Shown here: in pieces, positions 18,621 to 29,713 of the stretch | How the letters are laid out: every line of letters starts with the position of its first letter | Position numbering within the stretch: position 1 is the stretch's first letter | Assembly (NCBI GenBank): GCA_001875255.1 | Contig: MJAN01000013.1 | Location: forward strand, 1-64,000 | Reading direction: 5' to 3' | Source: Candidatus Sabulitectum silens | GTDB taxonomy: Bacteria; Fermentibacterota; Fermentibacteria; Fermentibacterales; JCC-6 | Length of the DNA: 64,000 nucleotides | Position numbers and translations under genes: made by a program | The notes under the pieces: model-generated | What the model saw: only the letters and a program-made list of their open reading frames with translations | What the model was told of the DNA's origin: nothing | Database searches by the model: none

Positions 18621-20323
18621 GGGAGAATGTTACCTGCCTCGACAGGGTCTCCGCCAGGATCGGTCTGCTCATGGTGGTCTCCTGCGTGTTCCTCCTGCTC
18701 ATTACCGCCAAGCTTGCCGGCATTCAGATAATGCACCACCGGGAGTACCGCACCAGGGCTGACCGCCACCAGACCATAAGGGTCCAGGTTCAGGCCAGAA
18801 GGGGGGAGATCACCGACAGGAACGGCTACCTTCTGGCGGGGAATCTCACCGAGGCTTCCTTCTCGGTCTACTGGCCAATGGTTCCCCCTGAGAAGGTATC
18901 AGAAGTGGATTCCTTCGCCCTCATGCTAGGTGATTACCTCACAGCCCCCTTCCCCTTGAACCCGCCGGTGGAAATCAGATTATCGCCGGGAATGTCCCCT
19001 GGGAGTTCGCCGCCGGGGTTATCGGTTCCATGTCCCGGTATGTGGACTGCGTTTTCGTTACCAGCAGGATGTATCCCATGGGGCCTTCCATGGCGCCGGT
19101 GATAGGCACCCATAACGATAACTGCTCCCAGGGTCTGGAATACCAGATGGAGGACATCCTCCAGGGCACCGATGGTGAAAGCTTCTATCAGGCCAGCGCC
19201 TGGAGCCGTTTTACATCCATCGATAACGAGGCCGAGAACATTCCTCCGATCCACGGGCGGGACCTGCAGCTCACCATCGACGCCAGATACCAGGAGATCG
19301 CCCAGCGTGAACTTGAAGCGGCGGTGGAATACTCCGGGTCTGAATGGGCCGCGGCGGTGCTCCTCGACCCGGCCACGGGGGATGTTCTCGCAATGGCCAG
19401 CTATCCCGTCTTCAACGAAGACGGCTCCCTGGCCAGGAATCACTGTGTACAGAGCACCCACGAACCGGGCTCGGTATTCAAAACGATCACCCTGGCCGCC
19501 GGGCTGGACGGGGGATACGCCGTCCTTGCGGATTCATTCGACTGCAGGCAGAACTATGTTGAGCTGTTCGGCCACCGCATACACGAAAGCCATCCCATAG
19601 GCGAATTCCTGGACCTCACCGGAGTTATTTCCCATTCAAGCAATGTGGGCACCATCCAGCTCGCCGACAGGATACCGGATTCGGAATTCTATGAGTACTG
19701 CCGGGCCTTCGGCCTGGGAGAGAAAACCAGGGTGGACTTCCCCGGGGAGCAGGGGGCGTCCTTCCCGAACCCTCACGGTGGTCCGGCCTTTCAAGGGCAA
19801 ACCTTGCCATCGGGCAGGAGGTTTCCGTTACCCCCCTTCAGATTGCCATGGCCTACGGTGCCATAGCCAACGGCGGAGTACTCAGAAGACCCCGTCTGGT
19901 GAGGGCGGTCCTTGAAGAGGGGGTGTTCAGACCCCTGGCACAGTCACCGTCCAGAAGGGTGGTTTCCCGGGAACCGCCGCTGCGGTGAGAAGGGTGCTTC
20001 AGGATGTGGTGGAGAACGGAACGGGTTCCTCCGCGGCGATCCCCGGTGTAACCGTCGCCGGAAAGACAGGCACCGCCGAGAGGCTTGTGCAGGATGGATA
20101 TCTCAGCGGCTTCGCCGGAATGGTCCCGGCGGACTCCCCCAGGCTGGTTGCCGTTGTGGTTTTTGACCAGCCGGATATGGAGTACCGGTGGGGCAGCGCC
20201 CTGGCGGCCCCGGTCTTTCAGAGGATAGTGGCGGGAGTTATGGCCACATCCCCGGAGATCGCCCTTGGAGCGCCACTTTCCTGTGATGACATGCTGGCCG
20301 ACGGGGGTGAACCATGGGAATGA
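18617..20323 (+). CDS. ftsI: Septal peptidoglycan transpeptidase FtsI (PBP3)
   Basis: FtsI cross-links septal peptidoglycan. An N-terminal membrane helix (residues 16-38) is followed by 'RRGEITDRNGYLLA' (the class B PBP dimerisation region). The transpeptidase motifs are SxxK in 'HEPGSVFKT', SxN in 'SHSSNVGT' and KTG in 'AGKTGTAER'. Three shifts split the gene: near 18976, a lost C in CCC at 19770-19772, and near 19972. The middle piece carries 'ANLAIGQEVSVTPLQIA', the expected family sequence. Corrected length is about 569 residues. Confidence 0.93.
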
Positions 20324-21780
20324 ATCTCAAAGAAATACTCAAAAACACCGCCGTTAGCGTTCCAGAGAACCTGGCCGGCCTTCAGATCACCGACATAACA
20401 AACGATTCCCGGCGGGTTTCCCCCGGGGGGCTTTTCGTGGCGATAAAGGGGTTCTCATCCGATGGTCACACCTACATTCAAAGGGCACTGGAAGCCGGTG
20501 CCCGGGCGGTGGTTACCGAAAGGCCGGTGAGCATTCCTGAGGTGCACGGAATCCTTGTCAATCCCTCCGGCAACAACAGGGAACTCCTTGCCAGGGTGTC
20601 AGCCGAGTTCTTCCACAACCCCTGGATGGAGCTGAGAACGGCGGGAATAACAGGGACCAACGGCAAGACAAGCACAGCCCACATGCTGAGGTGGATCCTT
20701 GAAAAGAACGGAACCGGTACTGGAATAATGGGCACGGTTGGCCATGTGGCCGGGGGAAGGCCCATGGAAGCATCGGTAACCACTCCGGACTCCCTGGAAG
20801 TGGCCCGCTATATGAGAATAATGGCCGACGGAGGCGACGAGGCCTGCGTGATGGAGGTATCAAGCCACGCACTGGCCCTGAACCGGGTGAGCAGCGTACG
20901 GTTCGACATAGCCCTTTTCACGAACATTTCCCAGGATCATCTGGACTTTCACAGGGACATGAATGAGTACCTGGAAACGAAGAAGAAGCTGTTCCTCCTT
21001 CTAAAGGACCGTGGAAGTGCCATCGTGGGGTCATACGCCCCGGGCTGGCCTGACATACCAGGCGCCATCACCTTCGGAGAAAGACCGGAAGACACCTTCC
21101 GCATCAGCCGGGCGAAAACCGATATACGCGGCTCCACCTTTACACTGAATACGCCGGGCAGCACCATAGAAGTAATTATCCCGGCACCTGGACGGTTCAA
21201 TGTCTACAATGCCGCCGGCGCCGTGGCCGCCGGTGTCACCCTCGGGTTGTCCCCTGAAAAATGCGCTGAGGCCCTTGAGTCCTTCCAGGGTGTACCCGGA
21301 AGGATGGAAGCCGTGAGCCTGGGCCAGGATTTCCTTGTGGCCGTTGATTATGCCCACACCCCGGATGCCCTCGAAAGTGTTCTATCCCAGGGACGTAGCA
21401 TAGCCGGGGGAAGGCTCATTGCCGTTTTCGGATGCGGCGGGGACAGGGATTCAAGCAAAAGGCCGATCATGGGAGGTATCGCCGCCAGGGAGGCGGATGT
21501 GGTGATCGTAACCAGCGACAACCCCCGGACCGAAGACCCGAAAAGCATCATCCAGGACATTCTTCGAGGAATCCCGCCGGGAACCTCGATAGAGGTGGAG
21601 CCCGACAGAAAAAGGGCCATCCACAGGGCCGTTGAAGCCGCTTCACCGGGGGATGTGGTGATCATAGCCGGCAAGGGCCATGAAGACTATCAGATACTGG
21701 GCCAAAAAAAGATACATTTCGATGACAGGGAGCATGCGGCCGAGGCACTGAAAGAAAGGGGTTTCAATTGCGTTCACTGA
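20314..21780 (+). CDS. murE: UDP-MurNAc-tripeptide synthetase MurE
   Basis: MurE adds the third residue of the peptidoglycan stem peptide. The 488 residues are intact. The ATP site 'GITGTNGKTS' is at residues 112-120, the carbamylated lysine lies in 'YLETKKKLF', and the specificity motif is 'TSDNPRTEDP'. DNPR is the signature of enzymes that add meso-diaminopimelate rather than lysine, so the wall is expected to be DAP-type. The start at 20314 overlaps the end of ftsI, and a second in-frame ATG is at 20320. It overlaps murF by 13 bases. Confidence 0.95.
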   Translation: MGMNLKEILKNTAVSVPENLAGLQITDITNDSRRVSPGGLFVAIKGFSSDGHTYIQRALEAGARAVVTERPVSIPEVHGILVNPSGNNRELLARVSAEFFHNPWMELRTAGITGTNGKTSTAHMLRWILEKNGTGTGIMGTVGHVAGGRPMEASVTTPDSLEVARYMRIMADGGDEACVMEVSSHALALNRVSSVRFDIALFTNISQDHLDFHRDMNEYLETKKKLFLLLKDRGSAIVGSYAPGWPDIPGAITFGERPEDTFRISRAKTDIRGSTFTLNTPGSTIEVIIPAPGRFNVYNAAGAVAAGVTLGLSPEKCAEALESFQGVPGRMEAVSLGQDFLVAVDYAHTPDALESVLSQGRSIAGGRLIAVFGCGGDRDSSKRPIMGGIAAREADVVIVTSDNPRTEDPKSIIQDILRGIPPGTSIEVEPDRKRAIHRAVEAASPGDVVIIAGKGHEDYQILGQKKIHFDDREHAAEALKERGFNCVH

Positions 21781-23061
21781 TAGGTCTGGCGGCAAGGCTT
21801 GGATGTCCCGCCCCTGAGGAATACCTTTTCGATCAGGCCATCATAGATTCCAGGAAAGCGGGAAGGGGCACCCTCTTCTTTGCCCTGCCTGGAAGGAACA
21901 CCGACGGCCACCGCTATGTGGCCGATGTTCTTGGTGCAGGGGGCGCCGCCGTGGTCTCCAGGGACGGTTTTACAGGGCCCATACTGGAGGTGGACAGCGT
22001 TGAGGAGGCTCTGCTGGAGGCGGGCTCCTGGGCCAGGGATACCATGCGTTATCCCGTGGTTGGAATAACCGGTTCCAGCGGCAAGACAACCACCAGAAGA
22101 ATGGTGGCCGCCGCACTGTCCTGTCATTATCAGGTGGGTGAGACCCCGGGAAATCTGAACAACCACCTGGGTCTTCCCCTTACACTGCTCAACACCGGGA
22201 AGGATACGGAATTCCTGGTCCTGGAAATGGGAATGAACCATCCCGGTGAACTGCTGAGGCTGGGCTGGGCCGCCAGGCATAACCACTGCCTTATTACCAA
22301 CATAGGCAGGGCGCACATAGAGTTTTTCGGATCCCGTGACGAGATAGCCGCCGCTAAGTCCGAACTTATCCAGACCACGGAAAAGGGCGGCATAGCCGTT
22401 ATTCCCTCCGGGGAGGACATACTCTACCGGGCGGCGGAGGAGCGGGAGCTGGAGATAATCATCACGGGCCGGGGGGGATTGCTGGCTGGACCAGGGCAGG
22501 GCCATGCCATGGAACATAGACCTTTTCCTGGGTTACCCGGGCAGGCATAACCTTAACAACGCCTTGGTAGCCATGGCCTTCGCCCAGCGGATGGGTGTGG
22601 ATCCCATGGACGCCGCCGATGCAATAGCGGACCTGAAGCCTTCACCCGGCAGGGGACAGATACTCAACATAGACGGTATTACGGTGATCGACGAAAGCTA
22701 CAACGCCAATCCTGAATCAACCTCCGCCTGTCTTCACAGTGTGGCCTCGGGATTCAGCCCCCCCAGGATCGCCCTCCTGGGCGATATGCTGGAACTGGGC
22801 CGGGATTCACTTGAATGCCACATGGAGGCCCTTTCCACCGCCGAGGAGCTGGGCTATTCCAGACTGATCCTCGTGGGCGGCTGTTATCGGGAGGCCGCCG
22901 GACAGATGAGATCAGAGGGATACATAAACTGCGAGAACGCCGAAGAAGCCCTGGAGGCCCTACGTGAGGTAGCCATCCCGGGATGCTCGGTACTTGTGAA
23001 GGGAAGCAATTCCATGGGTCTTTCAAGGGTAGTGGACGGACTGAAGAAGGAGGGTTTCTGA
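21768..23061 (+). CDS. murF: UDP-MurNAc-tripeptide:D-Ala-D-Ala ligase MurF
   Basis: MurF completes the UDP-MurNAc-pentapeptide. The start appears to be TTG at 21768, inside the end of murE. ATP-binding 'GITGSSGKTTTRRMV' is near residue 100, then 'ETPGNLNNHLGLPLTLL', 'EMGMNHPGEL' and 'VIDESYNANPESTSA'. One frameshift lies in the seven-G run at 22471-22477. The second half begins 'DCWLDQGRAMPWNIDL'. Corrected length is about 431 residues. The stop overlaps the mraY ATG by one base. Confidence 0.93.
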
Positions 23062-24224
23062 TGCTTTTCTGGCTGCTTTATCCCCTTCGAGAGGCCACAA
23101 CCTTTTTCAACCTCTTCGGCTACATAACCTTCAGGGCCGCCGGCGCCACCCTTACCGCCATGCTGGTGAGCTTCATTTTCGGAGGAAGGATAATCAGCTT
23201 CCTCAGGAGCAGGCAGATTGGCCAGGAAGTCAGGAACGACGGCCCCTCCACCCACCTGAAGAAACAGGGAACTCCCACCATGGGAGGTCTGATCATCCTT
23301 CTTTCCATCCTTTTTCCTGTCCTTCTCTGGGGCAGGCTGGACAGCACCGCCATTCTGGTGGTTCTCACCTCCACGGTCTGGATGGGTCTCATAGGCCTTC
23401 TTGACGACTATCTCAAGGTGGTGAAGCATTCCTCGAAGGGTCTCGTTGGAAGGTACAAGCTGGCAGGTCAGATCGCCCTGGGGATCATAGTGGGAATATG
23501 GCTTTTCAATACTCCACCCCAGCCATCCTCCGAGGGCGTTCCCCTCAGTTACACCCCCTCGGTGCGGATAGTGGACCTTGAGAGCGGGGACCAGGAGATC
23601 ACCATCCTTTCCTCCGAGACCACGGTTCCCTTCTTTAAGAGCCTCAGGCTGGATCTGGGAGTTTTCTACATCCTTCTTGTGATACTGGTGATCACAGGCA
23701 CCTCCAACGCGGTGAACCTCACCGACGGACTGGACGGCCTGGCAACCGGTGTAAGCCTGATCTCCATACTGGCCTTCGGCGCACTTGCCTATTTCCTGGG
23801 CCACGCCAACTTCGCATCCTATCTCCAGTTCTCCCATCTGCCCGGTGTGGGAGAGGTATTCGTTTTCGCAGGTGCGGCGGTGGGGGCCTGCCTGGGGTTC
23901 CTCTGGTACAATGCCACACCGGCGGAGGTATTCATGGGGGATACCGGATCACTGGCCCTTGGAGGGGCCATAGGCTCCATGGCGGTGGTTACCAGGAACG
24001 AGCTTCTTCTTGCCCTTGTGGGAGGAGTGTTCGTGGCGGAAGCCTCAGCGTGATGATACAGGTGTCCCATTTCAAAAGGACCGGCAGAAGGGTCTTCAGG
24101 ATGGCTCCGATCCATCATCATTTCGAACTCCTGGGCTGGGCAGAGAGCAAGGTGGTGGTCCGCTTCTGGATCATTGCGGCGATACTTGCCCTCCTTGGCC
24201 TGAGCACCTTCAAGATAAGGTAGG
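23061..24224 (+). CDS. mraY: Phospho-MurNAc-pentapeptide transferase MraY
   Basis: MraY makes lipid I on the inner membrane from UDP-MurNAc-pentapeptide and undecaprenyl phosphate. About ten hydrophobic helices are visible. Family motifs are '[13 protein letters not shown]', 'GLLDDYLKV', '[13 protein letters not shown]', '[14 protein letters not shown]' and '[13 protein letters not shown]'. A lost C near 24043 breaks the frame just before the last motif, and the corrected end is TAG at 24222-24224 (about 388 residues). The residue 165-195 loop ('[18 protein letters not shown]') is longer than in E. coli. It lies three bases before murD. Confidence 0.93.
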
Positions 24225-24227
24225 AAA

Positions 24228-25576
24228 ATGAAGAATATCCCGTCGGGAAAGGGAAGAAGGGCAGGGGTGGCCGGAATGGGCAGGAGCGGCGCCGCCGCTG
24301 CCAGGCTTCTGGCCCTCCGGGGATATTCTGTCACGGGTTTCGACGGGTCCCCTGAAGCGGTGAAGCCTCCACATGTGACCAGCCTTTTCACCGGCGATCC
24401 CTCCCCCGGGGAAATGAAGGGTCTTTCCATGCTGGTCATGAGCCCGGGCATCCCTCCGGTCTCTCCGGTCACCGACGCGGCAAACCGTGCGGGAGTCCCC
24501 TGGTGGGGGAAATCGAACTTGCCTTTGCCGCTACCGAAGCGGACATTCTGGGTGTAACCGGCTCCAACGGCAAGACCACCACCGTCGAGTGGCTGGGGCA
24601 TCTTCTGAGGGGTACCGAAGAATATTCCGGCGCCGTGGTGGCAGGAAACATGGGATATGCCCTGTGCGACGCGGTGGTGGACCACCCTGAAGCATCGGTG
24701 TTCGCCGTTGAGCTGAGCAGCTATCAGCTGGAATCCGCCGTTGATCTCAGGGTCCGCTCCGCGGCATTTCTGAACCTCACGCCGGATCACCTTGCCAGGC
24801 ACGGAACAATGAAGAACTACGGCGACGCCAAGGCAAGGATATTCATGAACCAGCGCCCGGAGGATACCGCGGTACTGAACCTCGACGACCCGCTCCTCGT
24901 CCCCTACAGAAAGGCTCCGCGGGGTAGAGTGCTTTACTTCTCCCTCCTTGAAGGGGTCTCTGCCGGTGCCTGGCTGGATGGATCCGGAATCCTTCGCTAC
25001 AGGGACGGCTCCCGGGAAACTGCTGTTATAAAGGGCGAACAACTTTCACTTCCCGGCAGACACAATGTTGCAAATGCCCTTGCGGTGATCTGCATGGGGG
25101 CTTCCCTGGGGATCGATCCAGCCGGCATGTCCGACCTGCTCGCCTCCTTCCGGGGGGTACCCCACAGGCTGGAAGAGCTGGGAACGATAAACGGGGCAAG
25201 TTGGGTGAACGACTCGAAATCGACTAACATCGACTCCCTCAGGGTTGCCCTGGAGAGCTTTCACGGCGATGTGATACTTCTCGCCGGCGGCCTGGCCAAG
25301 AACAGTGATTACTCGGTCCTTTCAGAACTGATAAGGGAGAGGGTGAAGCTTCTTGTCCTCTTTGGAGCCGACGGCGGTTCCCTGGGGGAACAGTGGGCTG
25401 GAACGGTGCCTTCGGTGGTGACCGACGATCTTGAGGAGGCCGCTGAGATAGCCTTCAGGGATTCCGCGCCGGGAGACACCGTCCTTCTCTCACCGGGCTG
25501 CGCCAGCTTCGACCGATACAGGAATTTCGAAGAGCGCGGCGAGCACTTCAGAAGGATAACCGGGAGGTTTTCATGA
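24228..25576 (+). CDS. murD: UDP-MurNAc-L-alanine:D-glutamate ligase MurD
   Basis: MurD adds D-glutamate to UDP-MurNAc-L-alanine. The N-terminal Rossmann part is 'VAGMGRSGAAAARLL', the ATP site is 'GVTGSNGKTTTVEWL', and 'NLTPDHLARH' and 'WVNDSKSTN' are family motifs. A base is lost at CCCC 24497-24500, which cuts the assembled gene in two ('VPVVGEIELAFA' restored). Corrected length is about 449 residues, normal for the family. The stop overlaps the ftsW start (ATGA). Confidence 0.93.
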
Positions 25577-26678
25577 ACGCCGGTGCTCTGAGGGCAAGGA
25601 ACACGCTCCTGATAACTACTTCGGTGATTCTGGTGGTGGGAATACTCGCCGTTGGCTCAGCAAGCTCATTCTATTCAATGCTGGAGACCGGTTCGCATAC
25701 CACCTATCTCAGGGATCACCTGGTCAGGGTAGCCATAGGACTGGCGGCGGCCTTCATTGCCTCCAGGGCGCCCTGGCCCTGATAAGGAAAGCCGCCCTTC
25801 CGATCTATGTCCTCAGTTTCCTGGCGGTTGTTGCCACACTGGTCCTTGCCGAAACCAGGTTCGCCCCGGAGATCAACGGTTCCGTCCGTTGGCTGAATCT
25901 CGGTATCAGGGTGCTTCCGGCGGACTTCCTCAGGTTCGGATTCGTTCTTCTTGCGGCATTGCTCATCTCCCGGACAACGGTGGACATACGCAGTTTCCCA
26001 GGGGTGCTCCTCATCGCCTCCCTTGCCCTCGTTCCCAGCATTTTCACCATGCTTCAGCCGGACCTGTCCGGCACCGCCTTTACCGTAATGGTAATGATGG
26101 CGGTTCTCTTCGTGGGCGGGGCGAGGTTCACCCACATACTGCTCTTGGCAGGTATTCTTCTGGTGGTGGGTTTCTCCGCCGTGCTTGTCCGGGACGATTA
26201 CCAGCTGGACAGGATACAGGCGGTATTCAACGGGAACAGCCTTGAACAGGACGACAACTACCAGCCGATCCAGGCCAGGATCACACTTGGAAGCGGCGGG
26301 CCCTTCGGACGGGGCCTGGGACAGAGCAGGCAGAAAAGGGGTTTCCTTCCTGAAGCCCATACGGATTTCATAATGGCGATAATCGGTGAGGAATCCGGCT
26401 TCGCCGGAACCTTTACGATGCTTGTGCTCTTCGGTCTTCTCTTCACGGGACTCCTGCGAATTGCCAGGGCAGCGGGCTCAGCCTTTGAAGCCATAGCCGG
26501 AAGCGGTCTTTCAGCCATACTGATATGCGGTGTAGTCATCCATGCCCTGGTTAACACCGGCATGGTCCCTGTTACCGGAATGCCGCTGCCCCTCATTTCC
26601 TGGGGCGGCACCTCCATGGTGGTCAACCTGATATGCATCGGCACCGTGGCTGGAATGGCGGGGAGGGCGTCCCAATGA
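25573..26678 (+). CDS. ftsW: Septal peptidoglycan polymerase FtsW
   Basis: FtsW is the SEDS-family glycan polymerase that works with FtsI. Multiple membrane helices are present, with 'NGSVRWLNLGIRVLPADFLRFG' split around residues 95-117, 'QPDLSGTAFTVMV' and 'PVTGMPLPLISWGGTSM' (the SEDS C-terminal signature). A lost G near 25770 stops the literal frame at 25782. Corrected length is about 368 residues, on the short side of the family. Neighbour overlaps (ATGA) on both sides show tight translational coupling. Confidence 0.92.
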
Positions 26679-27726
26679 AAAGGCCCAACCTTCTCATAGC
26701 AGGCGGCGGTACCGGGGGACACATCGCACCTGCCATCGCTGTGGGGAATGCTGCAAGTCACTCCTTCAGTGTATCCTACGCCTGCACCCCCAGGCCGGTG
26801 GACCGTATCATGTATTCCGAAGTGGAAGAGACAGTTCATGTTATGGATCCCCCAGGCTGGACAGGGGAATGAAATTCCTCTTTCCCTTTACCGCAGCCGC
26901 TTCCCTCCTAAGAGCCCTGAAACTCCTGAAGAAGAACCGTATTGACGCTGTTCTCGGAACCGGCGGCTATTCATCATTCTTTGCCATACTGGCCGCCTGG
27001 ATACTTAACAAACCCGCCGCCCTTCTGGACACCAACGCCATTCCCGGAAGAAGCAACCGTATAGCCTCCAGATTCTGCCGCGTGGCCTTCACTGGCCTTC
27101 CCGGGGGAGAGCGGGGGCTGCGCTGCCCTTCACATAACACCGGCACCCCGGTCTCAGCCTCACTTGAAAGGCATTCAACAGCAAATGCAAGGAGGGAGTT
27201 GGGGCTGGATGAGGACCGCCCGGTGGTCCTTTTCCTCGGTGGCAGCCAGGGGGCCAGGGCGGTGAACGACCTGGCACTGGAAATGCCCGGTGAAATCACC
27301 GTTCTCCTTCAGTGCGGAAAGACCGACCTGGAAAGGGTCACCGCCCGGGGGAACAGCGGGAATCTCATTATAGAACCCTTCCTGAACGATCTATCACTTT
27401 GGTATTCAGCCGCGGAGCTGGCGGTTGCCAGGGCCGGAGGGCAGACAATTGCGGAACTGTCAGCCTTCGGGCTTCCCGCCGTGCTCATCCCCTATCCATA
27501 CGCGGCTGACGACCATCAGACGGCCAACGCGGCCGTCGCGGAGAGGGCCGGAGCGGCAATCCTCAGTTCACAGGGGGAAACAACCCCCAGTGAGCTGTCC
27601 CGTTTGCTGCTTCGGCTCCTCTCGACCCCGGTTGAACTCGATGGGATGAGAAGGGCAATGGGTTCCCTTTATCCCCCCGACCCGGCGGGACAAATATCCC
27701 GTCACCTGTTGGAGCTGGTATCATGA
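26675..27726 (+). CDS. murG: N-acetylglucosaminyltransferase MurG (lipid II synthesis)
   Basis: MurG transfers GlcNAc from UDP-GlcNAc to lipid I. The N-terminal glycine-rich loop is 'IAGGGTGGHIAPAIAV', then 'VLGTGGYSSFF', 'FLGGSQGARAVN' and the donor-binding 'ARAGGQTIAELSAFGLPAVLIPYP'. The last motif spans roughly residues 250-275. A lost C in the run at 26849-26853 shifts the frame near residue 60. Corrected length is about 350 residues. The stop overlaps murC (ATGA). Confidence 0.93.
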
Positions 27727-29043
27727 ATGTTCATCTGATGGGGATCTGCGGAGCTGGAATGAGCGGCCTTGCCCTCTGGTACAGGAACCTCGGACACACT
27801 GTTACCGGCTGCGACGGAGATCCCTCGGATGAGAAGTCCCTCTCCCTGGAAAAGCACGGGATCATCGTTCAAAGGGGTCACTCACCGGAGCATCTCGATA
27901 ACATACAGAGGCTGGTTTTCTCCGCGGCTGTCCCCGGGGATAATCCGGAGCTCATAGCCGCCGGGGAAAGGGGAATTCCCCTCCTCAGAAGAAGCGAAGC
28001 CCTGGCGGAACTCTCCCTGAACCACACAGTAGTTGCCGTTGCCGGAGCCCATGGGAAAACCACCACCACCTCCATGGCTGGCTGGATAATGCAGGAGTGC
28101 GGCCTTGACCCCACGGTGTTCGTCGGCGGCAACATGAACTGCTGGCAGGGTAACTTCAGACCCGGTGGCAAAATAGCGGTCATAGAGTCCGATGAGTTCG
28201 ACAGAACCTTTCTCAGGCTTACCCCGGCCCACGCGGCGGTTACAAGCTACGCCCTGGAACACCTCGAGTGCTACGGTTCGCCGGAGGCCCTGGAATGGGC
28301 ATTTCAGGCATTCCTGGAGTCGGTCCTGCCCGGTGGAACGGTGATCGTTCCCATGGAGAAACCCGGTCTGGGATACTGGGCGGGAAGGATCGGAAGGAAG
28401 GTGCTCAGGAGCGGCCCTGGAGGCGAGATAGATGCCAGACAGGGTGAATACAAAGGCTGGGGAGAGAAGTTCACACTCTTCGGGTGCAGAGGGTTCCTGC
28501 CCAGCCCCGGAGCCCATAACATAAGGAACGCCCAGGTGGCAATCGCCCTTGCCATGGCCTGCGGAGTCCCCGCCGAAAATGCTGTAAAGGCCCTGGAATC
28601 CTGGCCCGGTGTTTCAAGAAGACTGGAAAAGATAGGTGAACACAATGGAACGGTCTTCGTTAGCGACTATGCCCATCACCCCGACGAGATAGCCGCCGCA
28701 CTGGGTTCATTGAAAATTCCGTGGAAGGCCCCTCACGGTTGTCTTTCAGCCCCACCTCTACTCAAGGACCTCCCTTCTCCACAGGGAGATGGGCATTGCC
28801 CTGCGGATCGCCGACAGGTCATTCGTGCTTCCGATATATCCCGCCCGGGAGGAACCGATCCCCGGTGTTGACCGGGGGCTCGTGGTCAGGGCGGCCAGCC
28901 GGGCCGGGGCGGATTGCCGTGGGCTTTCCCTGGACGGGATCCCGGATATCCTGAAGGGATCCGACGGGGGAGTGACCGTATTCATGGGAGCGGGTTCTGT
29001 GGATGAGTATGCAAGGCAGGCCATAGGAGAGTGCTTCAGATGA
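27723..29043 (+). CDS. murC: UDP-N-acetylmuramate:L-alanine ligase MurC
   Basis: MurC adds the first amino acid of the stem peptide. Motifs are 'MGICGAGMSGLA' at the N-terminus, the ATP site 'VAGAHGKTTTTSM', 'ESDEFDRTFL' and 'VFVSDYAHHPDEI'. A lost A in the run at 28713-28716 shifts the frame near residue 330. The restored sequence reads 'VVFQPHLYSRTSLL', the expected MurC C-terminal motif, and ends with TGA at 29041-29043. Corrected length is about 440 residues. Confidence 0.93.
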
Positions 29044-29713
29044 AAAGCGAATGATCATTCTTTCATCGGTGCTTCTGCTTGTTCTGGTGGGCTATCTTGC
29101 CCTGCGATGGGCGGACAGGAACGGCAGGTTCGACCTTTACACCGCCAGGATAGACAATTCCGGGCCGGTGGATTCCTGTCTGGTGGCCGAAATCCTCGAA
29201 CCATGCTTCGGCAGGTCACTGCTGGAGCTGGACAGGGATTCACTGGAGGGTGAGCTTGCTGGGATTGAAGGCTTGAGGAGCGTTTCGGTCACCTTTTCCT
29301 ATCCCCACACCATCATAGTATCAATGGAGCCGGAAAGGTCCGCAGCAATGATAGAGACCGGCAGCGGCAACTACCCCGTGTCATTCAGCGGAAGCAGGCT
29401 TCCGGAAAGGTGGGCCGACGAATCCCTTCCGGTGCTCACCGTAAATGGAAATCCCTGCCAGGAGTTTCTAACGGCGGGGCTGGACCTCCTTCTGAAAAGG
29501 CGAGTAGAAGAACCTGCCAGAGTTAGTGTTTCCGCCCGGGGCATAGTCGTTCTTGACAATTCAATACCGGTTCTCCTCAACGGCGAAAGAGCCGCGGAGG
29601 GCTGGAATACATGGGAAAGCATAAGGTCATCGGTACCGCCAACGGCGGCCCAGGTCGATCTCCGCTACAGCGGACAGGCCGTCATAAGGCACTCCCGGGG
29701 AGCTGAAGTATGA
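29040..29713 (+). CDS. ftsQ: FtsQ-like cell division protein
   Basis: This is a bitopic protein with one N-terminal membrane helix ('ILSSVLLLVLVGYLAL') followed by an extracytoplasmic POTRA-like part ('LAGIEGLRSVSVTFSYPHTIIVSMEPERSAAMI' across residues 75-108). FtsQ joins FtsB-FtsL to the divisome. An unbroken frame begins at ATG 29051. An ATG at 29040 overlapping the murC stop may be the true start if a base is lost near 29048. Sequence similarity is weak, and the call rests on topology plus position between murC and ftsA. Confidence 0.78.
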